DNA of 64,000 bases from Streptomyces sp. T12 (GCF_028736035.1 NZ_CP117866.1:9961001-10025000); one strand, 5' to 3'. Counted from the first letter of the stretch, positions 34,791 to 44,447 are shown. The notes: generated by a model from the letters alone, not told the origin. Program-made: numbers and translations.

Positions 34791-36148
34791 CCACCGCCAC
34801 CGCTCAGCGGCACCTGCTGCTGCACATGACCGACAACGGCTCGCTCGCGATGCCGGGTCAGGAACTGTTCGTCGTCCGCCGCGGCGAGGGCCCGTACGTC
34901 GACGACGCGGACGGCAACCGCTACATCGACGGCCTGTCAGGGCTGTACTGCTGCCAGCTCGGCTACTCCTACGGCCCCGAGTTCGCCGAGGCCGCCGAAC
35001 GGCAACTGCGCGAGCTGTGCTACAGCCCGCTGTGGAGCGGCTCCGCGCACCCCTCGGCCATCGAACTCGCCGAGCGGCTGTCCCGGATCGCCCCCGTCGA
35101 CATCGAGCACACCTTCTTCTCGAGCGGTGGCGCCGAAGCTGTCGAGACCGCCTGGAAGATAGCCCGCCGTTACCACGCCCTGCGCGGCGAGCCGGGCCGC
35201 ACCAAGGCGATCGCCCGGCGCGGCGCCTACCACGGCCTGACCGTCGGCGCCCTCTCGCTCACCGACGACCCCGGCCTGACGGAGCCGTACGGCCCGCCGG
35301 CGATCGACACCCGGTTCGTGTCGAACACCAACCGCTTCGGCCTCGCACCGGAGTTCGCCGACGACACCGCCTTCACCGCGCACCTGCTGGCCGAGCTGGA
35401 GGCCGAGATCCTGGCCGAGGGCCCGGAGACGATCGCCATGCTGATCGCCGAGCCGGTGCAGAACCGGGGCGGCTGCATCACCCCGCCCCAGGGTTACTGG
35501 CAGGGGTTGCGGGCGCTGGCCGACCGGTACGGCTTCCTGCTCGTCGCCGACGAGGTCATCACGGCGTTCGGCCGGGTCGGTGAGTGGTTCGGCGCAGACC
35601 GCTACGGCGCCCGTCCGGACATGGTCACCGTCGCCAAGGGCATCACCGCCGGATACGCCCCCCTGGGCGCGACCCTGGTCGGCACCAAGGTCACCGAGGT
35701 CATCAACCGGCCCGGCGCGGTCCTCAACCACGGCTACACCTTCGCCGGGCACCCGCTGAGCACGGCCATCGCCCTGCGCAACCTGGAGATCATGGAGCGG
35801 GACCGGATCCTGGACAACGTCCGCGGTCTCCAGGACGACCTGGCGAAACACATGGCGTCCCTCACGGACCTGCCGATCGTCGGCGATGTCCGCGGCACCG
35901 GGTTCTTCTACTCCTGCGAACTCGTCGGCGACCTCGACGGCGGCGGCTTCAGCGACCGCGCCCGGGCCGATCTGATCGTCGACCTGATCCCGCGCCGGCT
36001 GCGTGAGGCCGGCCTGCTGGCCCGTGTCTACAACCGGTCCGCGCCGCTGGTGCAGATCGCGCCCCCGCTGATCAGCGACCGCGCTCTGCTCGACCGTATC
36101 GCCGCGATCGTCGCCGGCACTCTCGCCGAGGCGTCCGCCCGCATCTGA
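34787..36148 (+). CDS. Class-III aminotransferase (diamine/omega-amino acid type)
   Basis: The 453-residue PLP enzyme belongs to the omega-amino-acid:pyruvate/diamine aminotransferase branch. It has the Asp that holds the PLP ring (LLVADEVITAFGRVG) and PLP-binding K284 (VTVAKGITAGYAPLG). Between an importer and a deacylase-aldehyde dehydrogenase pair it probably removes the distal amino group of a diamine to leave a semialdehyde. The order resembles DoeD-DoeB-DoeC of ectoine/diaminobutyrate breakdown, but no ectoine hydrolase gene is present. Confidence 0.85.
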   Translation: MTTATAQRHLLLHMTDNGSLAMPGQELFVVRRGEGPYVDDADGNRYIDGLSGLYCCQLGYSYGPEFAEAAERQLRELCYSPLWSGSAHPSAIELAERLSRIAPVDIEHTFFSSGGAEAVETAWKIARRYHALRGEPGRTKAIARRGAYHGLTVGALSLTDDPGLTEPYGPPAIDTRFVSNTNRFGLAPEFADDTAFTAHLLAELEAEILAEGPETIAMLIAEPVQNRGGCITPPQGYWQGLRALADRYGFLLVADEVITAFGRVGEWFGADRYGARPDMVTVAKGITAGYAPLGATLVGTKVTEVINRPGAVLNHGYTFAGHPLSTAIALRNLEIMERDRILDNVRGLQDDLAKHMASLTDLPIVGDVRGTGFFYSCELVGDLDGGGFSDRARADLIVDLIPRRLREAGLLARVYNRSAPLVQIAPPLISDRALLDRIAAIVAGTLAEASARI

Positions 36149-36171
36149 TCCACGTATTGGGAAGGAACCAC

Positions 36172-37125
36172 ATGTACTCCATCGGTACGCTGACCGTCGC
36201 CCCCGGCGAGCGCGCACAGGGCCTCATCCCGGTCGGCACAAGCACCTACGGTGTGGAGCTCGGCATTCCGCTGATCGTCGTCAACGGCGTGCAGGACGGC
36301 CCGGTCCTGTGTGTGGACGCGGGCGTGCACGGCGACGAGTACGACGGCCAGGAGGCCGTCCGGCGCGTGCTCGCCGAGATCGACCCGGCCACCCTGCGCG
36401 GCACCGTCGTCGGCATCCCCTGCCTGAACACCCCCGCCTTCGAGGCGGCCGCCCGCGCCAGCGGCATCGACCACCTCAACCTCAACCGCATCTTCCCCGG
36501 CGACGCGGAGGGCTCGTACTCCCAGCGGCTGGCCGCCACCTTCGTCGAGCAGGTCGTGCCGGCCGTCGACGCCCTGGTCGACCTGCACACCGGCGGTGCC
36601 TACGGCGAGATCGCCCCGCTGGTCATCCTCCAGGGCGGCTACGAGGACCTGGCCACCGACCTGGCGCTGGCGGCCGGGCACGAGCTGGTCTGGAAGGGCG
36701 GCAAGTGGGGAGGCACGGTCCGCCACCCCGCTCTCACGGCGGGCAAGCCCGCCATCACCATCGAGGTCGGCGGCGGCACCTACCGCGAGGCCAATGTCGA
36801 GACGCACATGAACTCGGTCCGCAACGTCCTGCGCAGCCTCGGCATGACCGACGGCGAGGCGGAGCTGCGGGACACCTACACCACCGTCTCCGGGACCTTC
36901 GCCCGCTCTGCCGCCGGCGGCTTCTTCGTCGCCCGCGCCGAGCCGGGAGAGACCTGCAAGGAAGGCGATCTGATCGCCACCATCACCGACCACTACGGCA
37001 ACACGCTGGAAGAGGTCACCGCGCCGCAGGACGGCATCGTGCTCTGGGTCCGCCGGATCCGTACGGTCCGCCCTGGCGACGAGGTCGTCATCTTCGGCGA
37101 GGTGCTGGGGGAGATCCGGTCATGA
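36172..37125 (+). CDS. AstE/AspA-type zinc deacylase (second copy, DoeB-like)
   Basis: The 317-residue protein is a second member of the desuccinylase/aspartoacylase family, with metal motif GVHGDEYDG and third ligand His in DLHTGG. It is shorter than the copy at 29646 and closer in size to N-acetyl-diaminobutyrate deacetylase (DoeB). The start at 36172 follows AAGGAA. It overlaps the aldehyde dehydrogenase by four bases, so deacylation, transamination and aldehyde oxidation are tightly linked. Confidence 0.83.
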   Translation: MYSIGTLTVAPGERAQGLIPVGTSTYGVELGIPLIVVNGVQDGPVLCVDAGVHGDEYDGQEAVRRVLAEIDPATLRGTVVGIPCLNTPAFEAAARASGIDHLNLNRIFPGDAEGSYSQRLAATFVEQVVPAVDALVDLHTGGAYGEIAPLVILQGGYEDLATDLALAAGHELVWKGGKWGGTVRHPALTAGKPAITIEVGGGTYREANVETHMNSVRNVLRSLGMTDGEAELRDTYTTVSGTFARSAAGGFFVARAEPGETCKEGDLIATITDHYGNTLEEVTAPQDGIVLWVRRIRTVRPGDEVVIFGEVLGEIRS

Positions 37126-38582
37126 GCGACGAACTGCAGCTGAGCGAGCTGCTGATCGACGGCAAGCAGGTCCCCGCCGCCGACGGTCGCTCCTTCACCG
37201 TCCTCGACCCGTCGAACGGCACGGCCATTGCCCAGGTGGCGTTGGGCGGCAAGGCGGACGTGGACCAGGCGGTGGCCGCCGCGCGCGCGGCCTTCACCGC
37301 TCCCGAGTGGGCCCGGATGCGTGCCGCCGACCGGGGGCGCATCCTGTACCGGATCGCGCAGGCCATCCGCTACCAGGGCGAACGTCTGGCCCGCCTGGAG
37401 AGCCAGGACGTCGGCAAGCCGCTGCGCCAGGCGAAGGCGGATGTCGAAGCGGCCGCCCGCTACTTCGAGTTCTACGCGGGCGTCGCCGACAAGCTCGGCG
37501 GCTCGACGATCCCGCTAGGCCCCGGCCTGCTCGACTACACCGTCCGCGAGCCGATCGGCGTCTCCGGCCAGATCATCCCGTTCAACTACCCGCTGCAGAA
37601 CACCGCGAGGGGCTCCGCCCCGGCGCTGGCCGCCGGCTGCACGGTGGTGCTCAAACCGTCCCCCGAGGCGCCGCTCACCCCGCTGGAGATCGGCAGGATC
37701 GCCCTGGAGTGCGGCCTTCCGCCGGGCGTTCTGAACGTCGTCCCCGGCGACGGCGAGACCGGCGCGGCCCTCGCCGGCCACCCGGACATCGACCAGGTCA
37801 CCTTCACCGGGTCCGTGCCCACCGGTATCAAGGTCGCCCAGGCGGCCGCCGCCAACGTGGTGCCCTCCGTCACCGAACTGGGCGGCAAGTCGCCGGTCGT
37901 CGTCTTCTCGGACGCCGACTTCGACCTGGCGCTCGGCGCGGTAGCCGCCTCCGCGTTCGGCAACGCCGGGCAGACCTGCTCGGCCGGCACCCGGCTGCTG
38001 CTCCAGCGCGGCGCCGAGGAGTTCCTGGACAAGCTCGTCGCGCACGCCGCCTCCCTCAGCCTCGGCCCCGGTCTCAGCGACCCGGACGTCGGCCCCCTCG
38101 TCGCCGCACGGCAGCGGGACCGGGTCCTCGGCTACCTGGAACTGGCCCGGGAGGAAGGCGCCATGGCACGGGCCGGCGGAGGCGCCCCCGCCGACCCCGA
38201 ACTGGCCGACGGCTACTACGTCCAGCCAACCGTCCTCACCGGACTGGACAACCAAGCCCGGTGCGCCCGCGAGGAGATCTTCGGCCCCGTCGTCACGGTC
38301 ATCGAGTTCGACGACGCGGCCGAGGCGCTGGAGATCGCCAACGACAGCCCGTACGGCCTCGCCTCGTACGTGTGGACCCGCGACATCGACAAGGCGATGC
38401 GGATGGCCGAGGGCATCCGGGCCGGCCAGGTCTACGTCAACGCCACCGGCATCGGCACCGGCGTCGAACTGCCCTTCGGTGGCTACAAGCACAGCGGCTG
38501 GGGCCGGGAGAAGGGCCTCGAAGGCCTGGCCAGCTACCTGCAGACCAAGAACGTCTGCATCGGATTCGGGAACCGGTCATGA
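37122..38582 (+). CDS. NAD(P)-dependent aldehyde dehydrogenase
   Basis: The 486-residue protein has the aldehyde dehydrogenase active site: general base E252 (ELGGKSP) and catalytic Cys C286 (GQTCSAG). In context it should oxidise the semialdehyde made by the aminotransferase at 34787. If that is aspartate semialdehyde (as for DoeC) the product is aspartate, and an aspartase gene lies downstream. Betaine- or aminobutyraldehyde-type substrates are alternatives. Coupled by ATGA overlaps on both sides. Confidence 0.9.
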   Translation: MSDELQLSELLIDGKQVPAADGRSFTVLDPSNGTAIAQVALGGKADVDQAVAAARAAFTAPEWARMRAADRGRILYRIAQAIRYQGERLARLESQDVGKPLRQAKADVEAAARYFEFYAGVADKLGGSTIPLGPGLLDYTVREPIGVSGQIIPFNYPLQNTARGSAPALAAGCTVVLKPSPEAPLTPLEIGRIALECGLPPGVLNVVPGDGETGAALAGHPDIDQVTFTGSVPTGIKVAQAAAANVVPSVTELGGKSPVVVFSDADFDLALGAVAASAFGNAGQTCSAGTRLLLQRGAEEFLDKLVAHAASLSLGPGLSDPDVGPLVAARQRDRVLGYLELAREEGAMARAGGGAPADPELADGYYVQPTVLTGLDNQARCAREEIFGPVVTVIEFDDAAEALEIANDSPYGLASYVWTRDIDKAMRMAEGIRAGQVYVNATGIGTGVELPFGGYKHSGWGREKGLEGLASYLQTKNVCIGFGNRS

Positions 38583-39517
38583 GATACCGCACGCTCGGAG
38601 AGGGCGGCCCGACCGTCTCGACGGTCGGCGTCGGCGGCAACAACTTCGGCGCCCGCCTCGACGAGGACGGCACGAAGGCCGTCGTCCACGCCGCCCTCGA
38701 TGCGGGGATCACCCTGTTCGACACCGCCGACATGTACGGCGGGTTCGGGGAACGGGGCGGCTCGCGCGGCGACGGTGAACGGCTGCTGGGCGCGGCCCTC
38801 AAGGGCAGACGTGACGAGGTCGTGCTGGCCACCAAGTTCGGCATGGAGATGGGCCGGGACGCGGACCTGTACGGGCCGCGCGGGGCCCGGGCCTACATCC
38901 GGTACGCGGTCGAGGCATCGCTGACCCGGCTCGGCACCGACCGGATCGACCTGTACCAGTACCACGAGCCGGACGGCGTCACCCCGCTGGAGGAGACGGT
39001 GGCCGCGCTCCGAGAGCTGGTCGACGAGGGCAAGATCCGGTACATCGGCTGCTCCAACCTCCCGGCCGAGGATCTCACCGACGCATTCGTCTCCACCCAG
39101 GCCCGCTACCACCTGCTCGACCGAACCGTGGAGCGGGACCTGATCCCGGCCTGCCTGCGCCATGGCGTCGGCCTGCTGCCGTACTACCCGCTGGCCAACG
39201 GCCTGCTCAGCGGCAAGTACCGGCGCGGCCAGGAGCCCCCGCCCGGCAGCCGGCTGTCCTGGCGGCAGGGCTGGCTCACTGACGCGGCCCTCGACAAGGT
39301 CGAGGCGCTCACCGCGTACGGCGCCGAACGCGGCCTGACCCTCCTCCAGGTCGCGGTCGGCGCACTGGCAGCCCTGCCCGCCGTCGGCTCCGTGATCTGC
39401 GGAGCCATGACCCCCGAGCAGGTCACCGCCAACGCGGCGGCGGCCGACTGGATACCGAGCCCGGCCGACCTGGCTGCACTCGACGCAATCGTCACCCCAG
39501 GCGAACGCGTCGTCTGA
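38579..39517 (+). CDS. Aldo/keto reductase
   Basis: The 312-residue TIM-barrel enzyme has the full catalytic set: Asp and Tyr in FDTADMYG, Lys in LATKFG and His in LYQYHEPD. The C-terminal NADPH site is present. Such enzymes reduce aldehydes and may detoxify the semialdehydes formed in this pathway or reduce a specific keto intermediate. ATGA overlap with the aldehyde dehydrogenase places it in the same transcript. Confidence 0.9.
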   Translation: MRYRTLGEGGPTVSTVGVGGNNFGARLDEDGTKAVVHAALDAGITLFDTADMYGGFGERGGSRGDGERLLGAALKGRRDEVVLATKFGMEMGRDADLYGPRGARAYIRYAVEASLTRLGTDRIDLYQYHEPDGVTPLEETVAALRELVDEGKIRYIGCSNLPAEDLTDAFVSTQARYHLLDRTVERDLIPACLRHGVGLLPYYPLANGLLSGKYRRGQEPPPGSRLSWRQGWLTDAALDKVEALTAYGAERGLTLLQVAVGALAALPAVGSVICGAMTPEQVTANAAAADWIPSPADLAALDAIVTPGERVV

Positions 39518-39569
39518 AACCCCCACCCCCTGGAAAATCCGTGAACCCGCGAGATCGAGGCTGAACACC

Positions 39570-40241
39570 ATGCGAGAGATCGTCACCTTCGACGCCTATG
39601 GAACCCTGGTCGACTTCCAGCTCGGCCCCACCACCCTGAAGATCCTTTCCGACTCCGGCCGGCTGGACCTGGACAACCTGGACGTCGACGAGTTCCTCGA
39701 CGACTTCCGCGTCATGCGCTTCCAGGCCGTTCTGGAGGCCTACCGCCCTTACCACGAGATCCTGCCCTCCAGCCTGCGGAACGCCATGCGCCTGCACGGC
39801 CTGGAGTACCGCGACTCCGACGGCGAGGCCCTCGTGGACGCCGTCCCCACCTTCGGCCCCTTCCCGGAGGTCCCGGAGGCCCTGCGGCAGCTGAAGACCA
39901 AGTACGAGATCGCCATCATCTCCAACACCGACGACAACCTGATCGCGCGGAACGTCGAGAACATCGGCGTCGAGTTCGACTACGTCATCACCGCCCAGCA
40001 GGCCGGCGCCTACAAGCCGGACCGCCAGACCTTCAAGCACGCCTTCAGGACCATGGGCGTCGAGCCGTCGCAGGTCATCCACACCGCCCAGGGCTGGGAG
40101 TACGACCACATCCCGACCCGCGACCTCGGCCTGAAGCGCCGTGTGTGGATCAACCGCTACGGCCGCCCGGGCAGCGCCGACTACCAGCCCTACGACGAGC
40201 TGCCCGACCTGTCCGGCCTGCCGAAGCTGCTCGGCTGCTGA
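39570..40241 (+). CDS. HAD family hydrolase, haloacid dehalogenase type II-like
   Basis: The 223-residue protein has the HAD nucleophile motif FDAYGTLVDF (Asp 8), the Ser/Asn motif ISNTDDN and Lys in GAYKPDRQTF. It resembles L-2-haloacid dehalogenases, but their conserved final S-x-N motif is replaced (HTAQGWEYD), so true dehalogenation is doubtful and phosphatase or another hydrolysis is possible. Relatives sit beside FAD oxidases in amine-catabolic clusters, as here. Confidence 0.85.
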   Translation: MREIVTFDAYGTLVDFQLGPTTLKILSDSGRLDLDNLDVDEFLDDFRVMRFQAVLEAYRPYHEILPSSLRNAMRLHGLEYRDSDGEALVDAVPTFGPFPEVPEALRQLKTKYEIAIISNTDDNLIARNVENIGVEFDYVITAQQAGAYKPDRQTFKHAFRTMGVEPSQVIHTAQGWEYDHIPTRDLGLKRRVWINRYGRPGSADYQPYDELPDLSGLPKLLGC

Positions 40242-40291
40242 CCTACGGCGCACCGGCGACACAGGACTGAGAAAGACAGAGGACGCACGCC

Positions 40292-41575
40292 ATGAAGCAG
40301 ATCCCCTACTGGCTGGACACCGCTCCCGCCCTGCCCGACCGTTCCGGCAAAGACCTGCCCGACGAGGCGGACGTGGTGGTGATCGGCGGCGGCCTCACCG
40401 GGCTGTCCACCGCCTATCACGTCGCCCGCAAGGGCGCCCGGGTCGTCCTCGTCGAGAAGGACAAGGTCGGCTCGGGCGCCTCAGGGCGCAACGGCAGCAT
40501 GTGTACGCAGGGCATCACCATCAGCCCCGCCGAGGCGCGCAAGCGTTACGGGCAGGAGCGGGCCCGTGAGCTGTACGACGCCTTCCGCGAGGCGGTCGAC
40601 GTCGTCGAGGAGCTCACCCGGACCGAGAACATCGACTGCGACTTCAACCGCTCCGGACGCCTCGGCGCGGTCTGCAAGCCCGGCCACTTCGACGGTCTGC
40701 GGGCCAAACAGCGCGACCTGGCCGACAATTTCGGCCACGAGACGATCGTGCTGAGCAAGAGCGAACTTCGCGCTGAGCTCGGTACGGACTACTACCACGG
40801 CGCCCTGCTCGACCCGCTCAGCGCGGGCCTGCACGTGGGCAAGTTCGTCGGCGGCCTGGCGGACGCCGCCGAGCGGGCCGGCGCCGACATCCACGAGCGC
40901 AACGCCGCCACCGGCCTCACCCGCCTCCCCGGCGGCGGCTTCGTGGTGGAGACCCTGCACGGCACCATTCGCGCCAAGCAGGTCATGGCAGCGACGGACG
41001 CCTACACCGACAAGGCGATGCCGTGGTTCCGCAAGCGGCTGATCAACGTCGGCAGCTTCATCATCGTCACCGAGCCGCTCGGGGAGGCGCGCGCCAAGGA
41101 GCTCATCCCGAACGGCCGCCTGCTCGTCGCCCACAAGAACGTCGGCCACTACGTCCGTCTCACCCCGGACAACCGCCTCGCCTTCGGCGGCCGGGCCCGC
41201 TTCGCCCCCTCCAACCCGGCCTCCGACATCAAGAGCGGTGACATCCTCAAGCGGGAGATGACCGAGATCTTCCCGCAGCTGGCGGGGGTGCGCATCGACT
41301 ACGTGTGGGGCGGCATGGTCGGCTTCTCCTGGGACCGCATTCCGCACGCGGGCGAGGTCAACGGCCTGTACTACTCCATGGGTTACTGCGGCCATGGCGT
41401 CCAGATGGCCACCTACATGGGCCGCGCGGTCGCCGAGATGATGGACGGCAACCCCGAGGCCAACCCGATGCGCGGCTTCGGCTTCCCGAAGGTGCCCGTC
41501 CCCTTCTACAACGGCACCGCCTGGTTTCTGCCGTTCGGCGGCGCCTATTACAAGGCGAAGGACCGCCTGCTCTGA
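40292..41575 (+). CDS. FAD-dependent amine oxidoreductase, PuuB-like
   Basis: The 427-residue protein has a DAO-type FAD domain: VVVIGGGLTGLSTAYHVARK, then SGASGRNGS, with FAD contacts repeated at the C-terminus (SMGYCGHGVQMATYMGRAVA). The group includes gamma-glutamylputrescine oxidase and other secondary-amine oxidases. It is the second amine oxidase of the region after the one at 28510 and may act on a different intermediate. A strong terminator follows. Confidence 0.85.
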   Translation: MKQIPYWLDTAPALPDRSGKDLPDEADVVVIGGGLTGLSTAYHVARKGARVVLVEKDKVGSGASGRNGSMCTQGITISPAEARKRYGQERARELYDAFREAVDVVEELTRTENIDCDFNRSGRLGAVCKPGHFDGLRAKQRDLADNFGHETIVLSKSELRAELGTDYYHGALLDPLSAGLHVGKFVGGLADAAERAGADIHERNAATGLTRLPGGGFVVETLHGTIRAKQVMAATDAYTDKAMPWFRKRLINVGSFIIVTEPLGEARAKELIPNGRLLVAHKNVGHYVRLTPDNRLAFGGRARFAPSNPASDIKSGDILKREMTEIFPQLAGVRIDYVWGGMVGFSWDRIPHAGEVNGLYYSMGYCGHGVQMATYMGRAVAEMMDGNPEANPMRGFGFPKVPVPFYNGTAWFLPFGGAYYKAKDRLL

Positions 41576-41601
41576 GCAGGTACCGACACCGGTGACACCG
41601 C

Positions 41602-41635
41602 GGGGGCCTTCCGCGCAGCGGTGCGGAAGGCCCCC
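41602..41635 (+). terminator. Hairpin terminator after the PuuB-like gene
   Basis: Perfect 13-bp arms (41602-41614 and 41623-41635) enclose an 8-nt loop, 26 bases after the stop. It probably ends most transcripts from the upstream operon, so aspartase may be partly independent. Confidence 0.85.
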
Positions 41636-41665
41636 CACCATGCCTCCCGAGAGGGCCCCAGCTCC

Positions 41666-43075
41666 ATGACCGCCGTCACCCGCATTGAGCACGATCTGCT
41701 CGGCGACCGGGACGTTCCCGCCGACGCCTACTGGGGTGTTCACACCCTGCGTGCCACGGAGAACTTCCCGATCACCGGGATGTCGATCTCCGCGTACCCG
41801 CACCTGATCGACGCTCTCGCCGCGGTCAAGGAGGCCGCTGCCCTCGCGAACGAGGAGCTCGGGCTGCTGGATCCTGAGAAGGCCGCCGCGATCGTCGCCG
41901 CGTGCCGGGAGATCCGCGCCGGCAAGCTGCACGAGCAGTTCGTCGTCGATGTCATCCAGGGCGGCGCGGGCACCTCGACCAACATGAACGCCAACGAGGT
42001 CGTCGCCAACCGGGCGTTGGAGTTGCTGGGTCACGCCAAGGGCGAGTACCAGCACCTGCACCCCAACGAGGACGTGAACCTCGGTCAGTCGACGAACGAC
42101 GTGTACCCGACCGCCGTGAAGATCGCGACGGTGTTCGCGGTGCGCGGTCTGCTCAAGGCGATGTTCGTCCTCCAGGACTCCTTCGCCGGCAAGGCCGTCG
42201 AGTTCCGCGATGTACTGAAAATGGGCCGCACCCAGCTCCAGGACGCCGTGCCGATGACGCTCGGGCAGGAGTTCTCCGCATACGCCGTGATGATCGAGGA
42301 GGACCGCAGCCGACTCGCGGAAGCGGTGGAGTTGATCCATGAGATCAACCTGGGTGCCACGGCCATCGGTACCGGCCTCAACGCTCCCGCCGGATACGCG
42401 GAGTCGGCCCGTCGCCATCTCGCCGAGATCACCGGGCTGCCGCTGGTCACCGCCGCCAACCTGGTCGAGGCGACCCAGGACTGCGGGGCGTTCGTGCAGA
42501 TGTCCGGCGTGCTCAAGCGCATCGCCGTCAAGCTCAGCAAGAGCTGCAACGACCTGCGGCTGCTGTCGTCCGGGCCGCGTGCGGGGCTCGGCGAGATCAA
42601 CCTGCCGCCGGTGCAGGCCGGTTCGTCGATCATGCCGGGCAAGGTCAACCCGGTGATCCCCGAGGTCGTCAACCAGGTGGCCTTCGAGGTGATCGGCAAC
42701 GACGTCGCCATCACCATGGCCGCCGAGGCCGGACAGCTCCAGCTCAACGCGTTCGAGCCGATCATCCTGCACTCCCTGTCGGAGTCCATCACGCACCTGC
42801 AGAGCGCCTGCGTGACCCTCGCCGAGCGCTGCGTGGACGGCATTACCGCCAACACCGAGGCCCTGCGCCGGACCGTGGAGAACTCCATCGGCCTGGTGAC
42901 CGCCCTGAACCCGCACATCGGATACACGGCCGCCACCGACATCGCCAAGGAGGCCCTCGTCAGCGGCCGTGGCGTGGCCGAACTCGTCCTGGAGAAGGGC
43001 CTGTTGCCCGCCGAGACCCTTACCGACCTGCTGCGGCCCGAGGTCGTGGCCGGCAGGGGTCAGGCACTGGCCTGA
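41666..43075 (+). CDS. aspA: Aspartate ammonia-lyase (aspartase)
   Basis: The 469-residue protein is a class-II fumarase/aspartase. It has the signature [12 protein letters not shown] (with the mobile catalytic Ser loop), an N-terminal [19 protein letters not shown] region and the STNDVYPTA motif typical of aspartases. It would convert aspartate to fumarate and ammonia. Downstream of the deacylase-aminotransferase-aldehyde dehydrogenase set it could feed carbon into the TCA cycle. The ATG at 41666 is chosen because the aspartase N-terminus begins there. It lies after a terminator. Confidence 0.92.
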   Translation: MTAVTRIEHDLLGDRDVPADAYWGVHTLRATENFPITGMSISAYPHLIDALAAVKEAAALANEELGLLDPEKAAAIVAACREIRAGKLHEQFVVDVIQGGAGTSTNMNANEVVANRALELLGHAKGEYQHLHPNEDVNLGQSTNDVYPTAVKIATVFAVRGLLKAMFVLQDSFAGKAVEFRDVLKMGRTQLQDAVPMTLGQEFSAYAVMIEEDRSRLAEAVELIHEINLGATAIGTGLNAPAGYAESARRHLAEITGLPLVTAANLVEATQDCGAFVQMSGVLKRIAVKLSKSCNDLRLLSSGPRAGLGEINLPPVQAGSSIMPGKVNPVIPEVVNQVAFEVIGNDVAITMAAEAGQLQLNAFEPIILHSLSESITHLQSACVTLAERCVDGITANTEALRRTVENSIGLVTALNPHIGYTAATDIAKEALVSGRGVAELVLEKGLLPAETLTDLLRPEVVAGRGQALA

Positions 43076-43137
43076 CGGCAGCCGAGACCAGTACCGGCCC
43101 GGAGCTCCGGCTCGCCCGCGACAGACGAGGAACGCAT

Positions 43138-43872
43138 ATGAGACTGCAGGACGTCAACGCCGTGATCACCGGAGCATCGAGCGGCATCGGTCAGGCGGTC
43201 GCCTCCCACTTCCGCCGCGAGGGCGCCAACCTCCTGCTCACCGGACGGCGACCCGAGCTGCGCGAGAGCCATCCGGACGATCTCTACCTCGCGGGCGACC
43301 TCAACGACGAGGCCTTCGCCTCCGAGCTCGCCGCCAGAGCGGCGGATCACCTCGGAGACGTGGGAGTGGTCGTCCTGTGCCACGGACTTCAGAAGTCCGG
43401 CCCGCTCGCGGAGACGACTGCCGACGACGCACGCGATCTGCTCCACAGCAACCTGCTGAGCGCGTTCCTGGTCATGAAGCACCTGATGCCGCTGGCTCCC
43501 GTGTCGGGAGCGTCGATGGTGTGCGTCAGCTCTCGCCTCGGCATGGTCGGCATGCCGAACCAGACCCTGTACTCCGCCGCCAAGGGCGGCCTCATCGCGC
43601 TCGCGCGCGGCGCCGCCATCGAATGGGTGCCCCGAAGCATCCGCGTCAACGTGGTCGCGCCCGGTCTGACCATGACGCCGATCATCGAGGACTCGTTCCA
43701 GCGACGCCCCGACCCCGCTGCCTACCGGCGCGCCAGAGAGGACTCCATCCCGCTCCGCAGGCTCGCCACACCCGAGGAGGTCGCCGACGCGGTTCTCTTC
43801 CTCGCCTGCCCGGAGTCGGCGTACGTCACCGGTGCCGTCCTGCCCGTGGACGGAGGCTACACGGCGTTCTGA
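43138..43872 (+). CDS. SDR family oxidoreductase
   Basis: The 244-residue protein is a classical short-chain dehydrogenase: cofactor motif TGASSGIGQA, catalytic Ser near 140 and Y-x-x-x-K (YSAAK). The substrate is unknown. It is the last gene of the plus-strand catabolic region, 62 bases after aspartase, and may belong to the same pathway. Downstream the DNA becomes degenerate. Confidence 0.88.
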   Translation: MRLQDVNAVITGASSGIGQAVASHFRREGANLLLTGRRPELRESHPDDLYLAGDLNDEAFASELAARAADHLGDVGVVVLCHGLQKSGPLAETTADDARDLLHSNLLSAFLVMKHLMPLAPVSGASMVCVSSRLGMVGMPNQTLYSAAKGGLIALARGAAIEWVPRSIRVNVVAPGLTMTPIIEDSFQRRPDPAAYRRAREDSIPLRRLATPEEVADAVLFLACPESAYVTGAVLPVDGGYTAF

Positions 43873-43922
43873 GCCCCACAGCGCGGGCGCCGGTCAGGCT
43901 CGGACCTGACGCGCGTATGTGA

Positions 43923-44160
43923 TCACCGGTCCGCGTCGCTCCATTGGTCCAGCAGCGCTTCGGACATGTCTGCGTCGGGCCCGGCCGTCGTGCTGTGGAG
44001 CGCCTGCTCGGTCCAGATCACCTTGCCGCGGGCGAGGTAGCGGGTGCCTCAGCGCTGCGTGAAGGGGCGACGAGGAACAGGCCCCGCCCGCCCTCGTCGG
44101 TGTCGGCCGCCGGCGCAGGTGCGGTGAGGTGCTGCTGCCGTCGGCCAACTCGGCGCTCTC
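43923..44160 (-). pseudogene. HATPase (anti-sigma-factor-like) C-terminal remnant
   Basis: The minus strand carries the end of an ATP-binding anti-sigma-type protein in two frames: GSSTSPHLRR, then TDEGGRGLFLVAPFTQR, an in-frame TGA where Trp is expected, then GTRYLARGKVIWTEQA and the C-terminus. It resembles the remnant at 17141 but is not a copy of it. The reading frame is broken, so it is dead. Confidence 0.65.
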
Positions 44161-44196
44161 GAAGGGCAGGCCGCCGCCCAGCCCCAGCGCCGGGGA

Positions 44197-44447
44197 GCTT
44201 ACAGCCCGCCCATGGTGGCCGCGGCGTGCAGGCCGTGGCCGACGACCTCCTGCAGCTGGCCGCCGGACCGGATCAGGAGCTGGTCAATGTGCAGGAAGTC
44301 CTCAGCTTCGGCGAACAGTTCACCAAGGTCGCCGCAGCCCCGGCCGAGCTGCCCAACCTCTCCACCTACGGCGAGCTCACAGGCAAACTCTGGGGAGAAG
44401 GCGTCCAGGAGCAGCTCTTCAGGGAGTACGCACCACTGATCGGATGA
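44197..44447 (+). pseudogene. Unidentified gene fragment, C-terminal end
   Basis: An open stretch without credible start encodes about 75 well-formed residues (AVADDLLQLAAGPDQELVN, then EVLSFGEQFTKVA, then STYGELTGKLWGEGVQEQ) ending at TGA 44445-44447. Composition looks like a real soluble protein, but I do not recognise the family. The N-terminal side dissolves into the neighbouring HATPase relic, so this is probably the remnant of a gene lost at that junction. Confidence 0.45.

Noticed and set aside
40481..42916. 811-codon minus-strand open frame across PuuB-like and aspartase genes
   Set aside because: Opposite two clear enzymes, with shadow-like composition.
28510..43872. Calling the region an ectoine-degradation cluster
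   Set aside because: No ectoine hydrolase or ectoine-type transporter genes are present, although three enzymes resemble DoeB, DoeC and DoeD.
43893..43910. Hairpin after the SDR gene at 43138
   Set aside because: Only a 6-bp stem; too weak to call a terminator.
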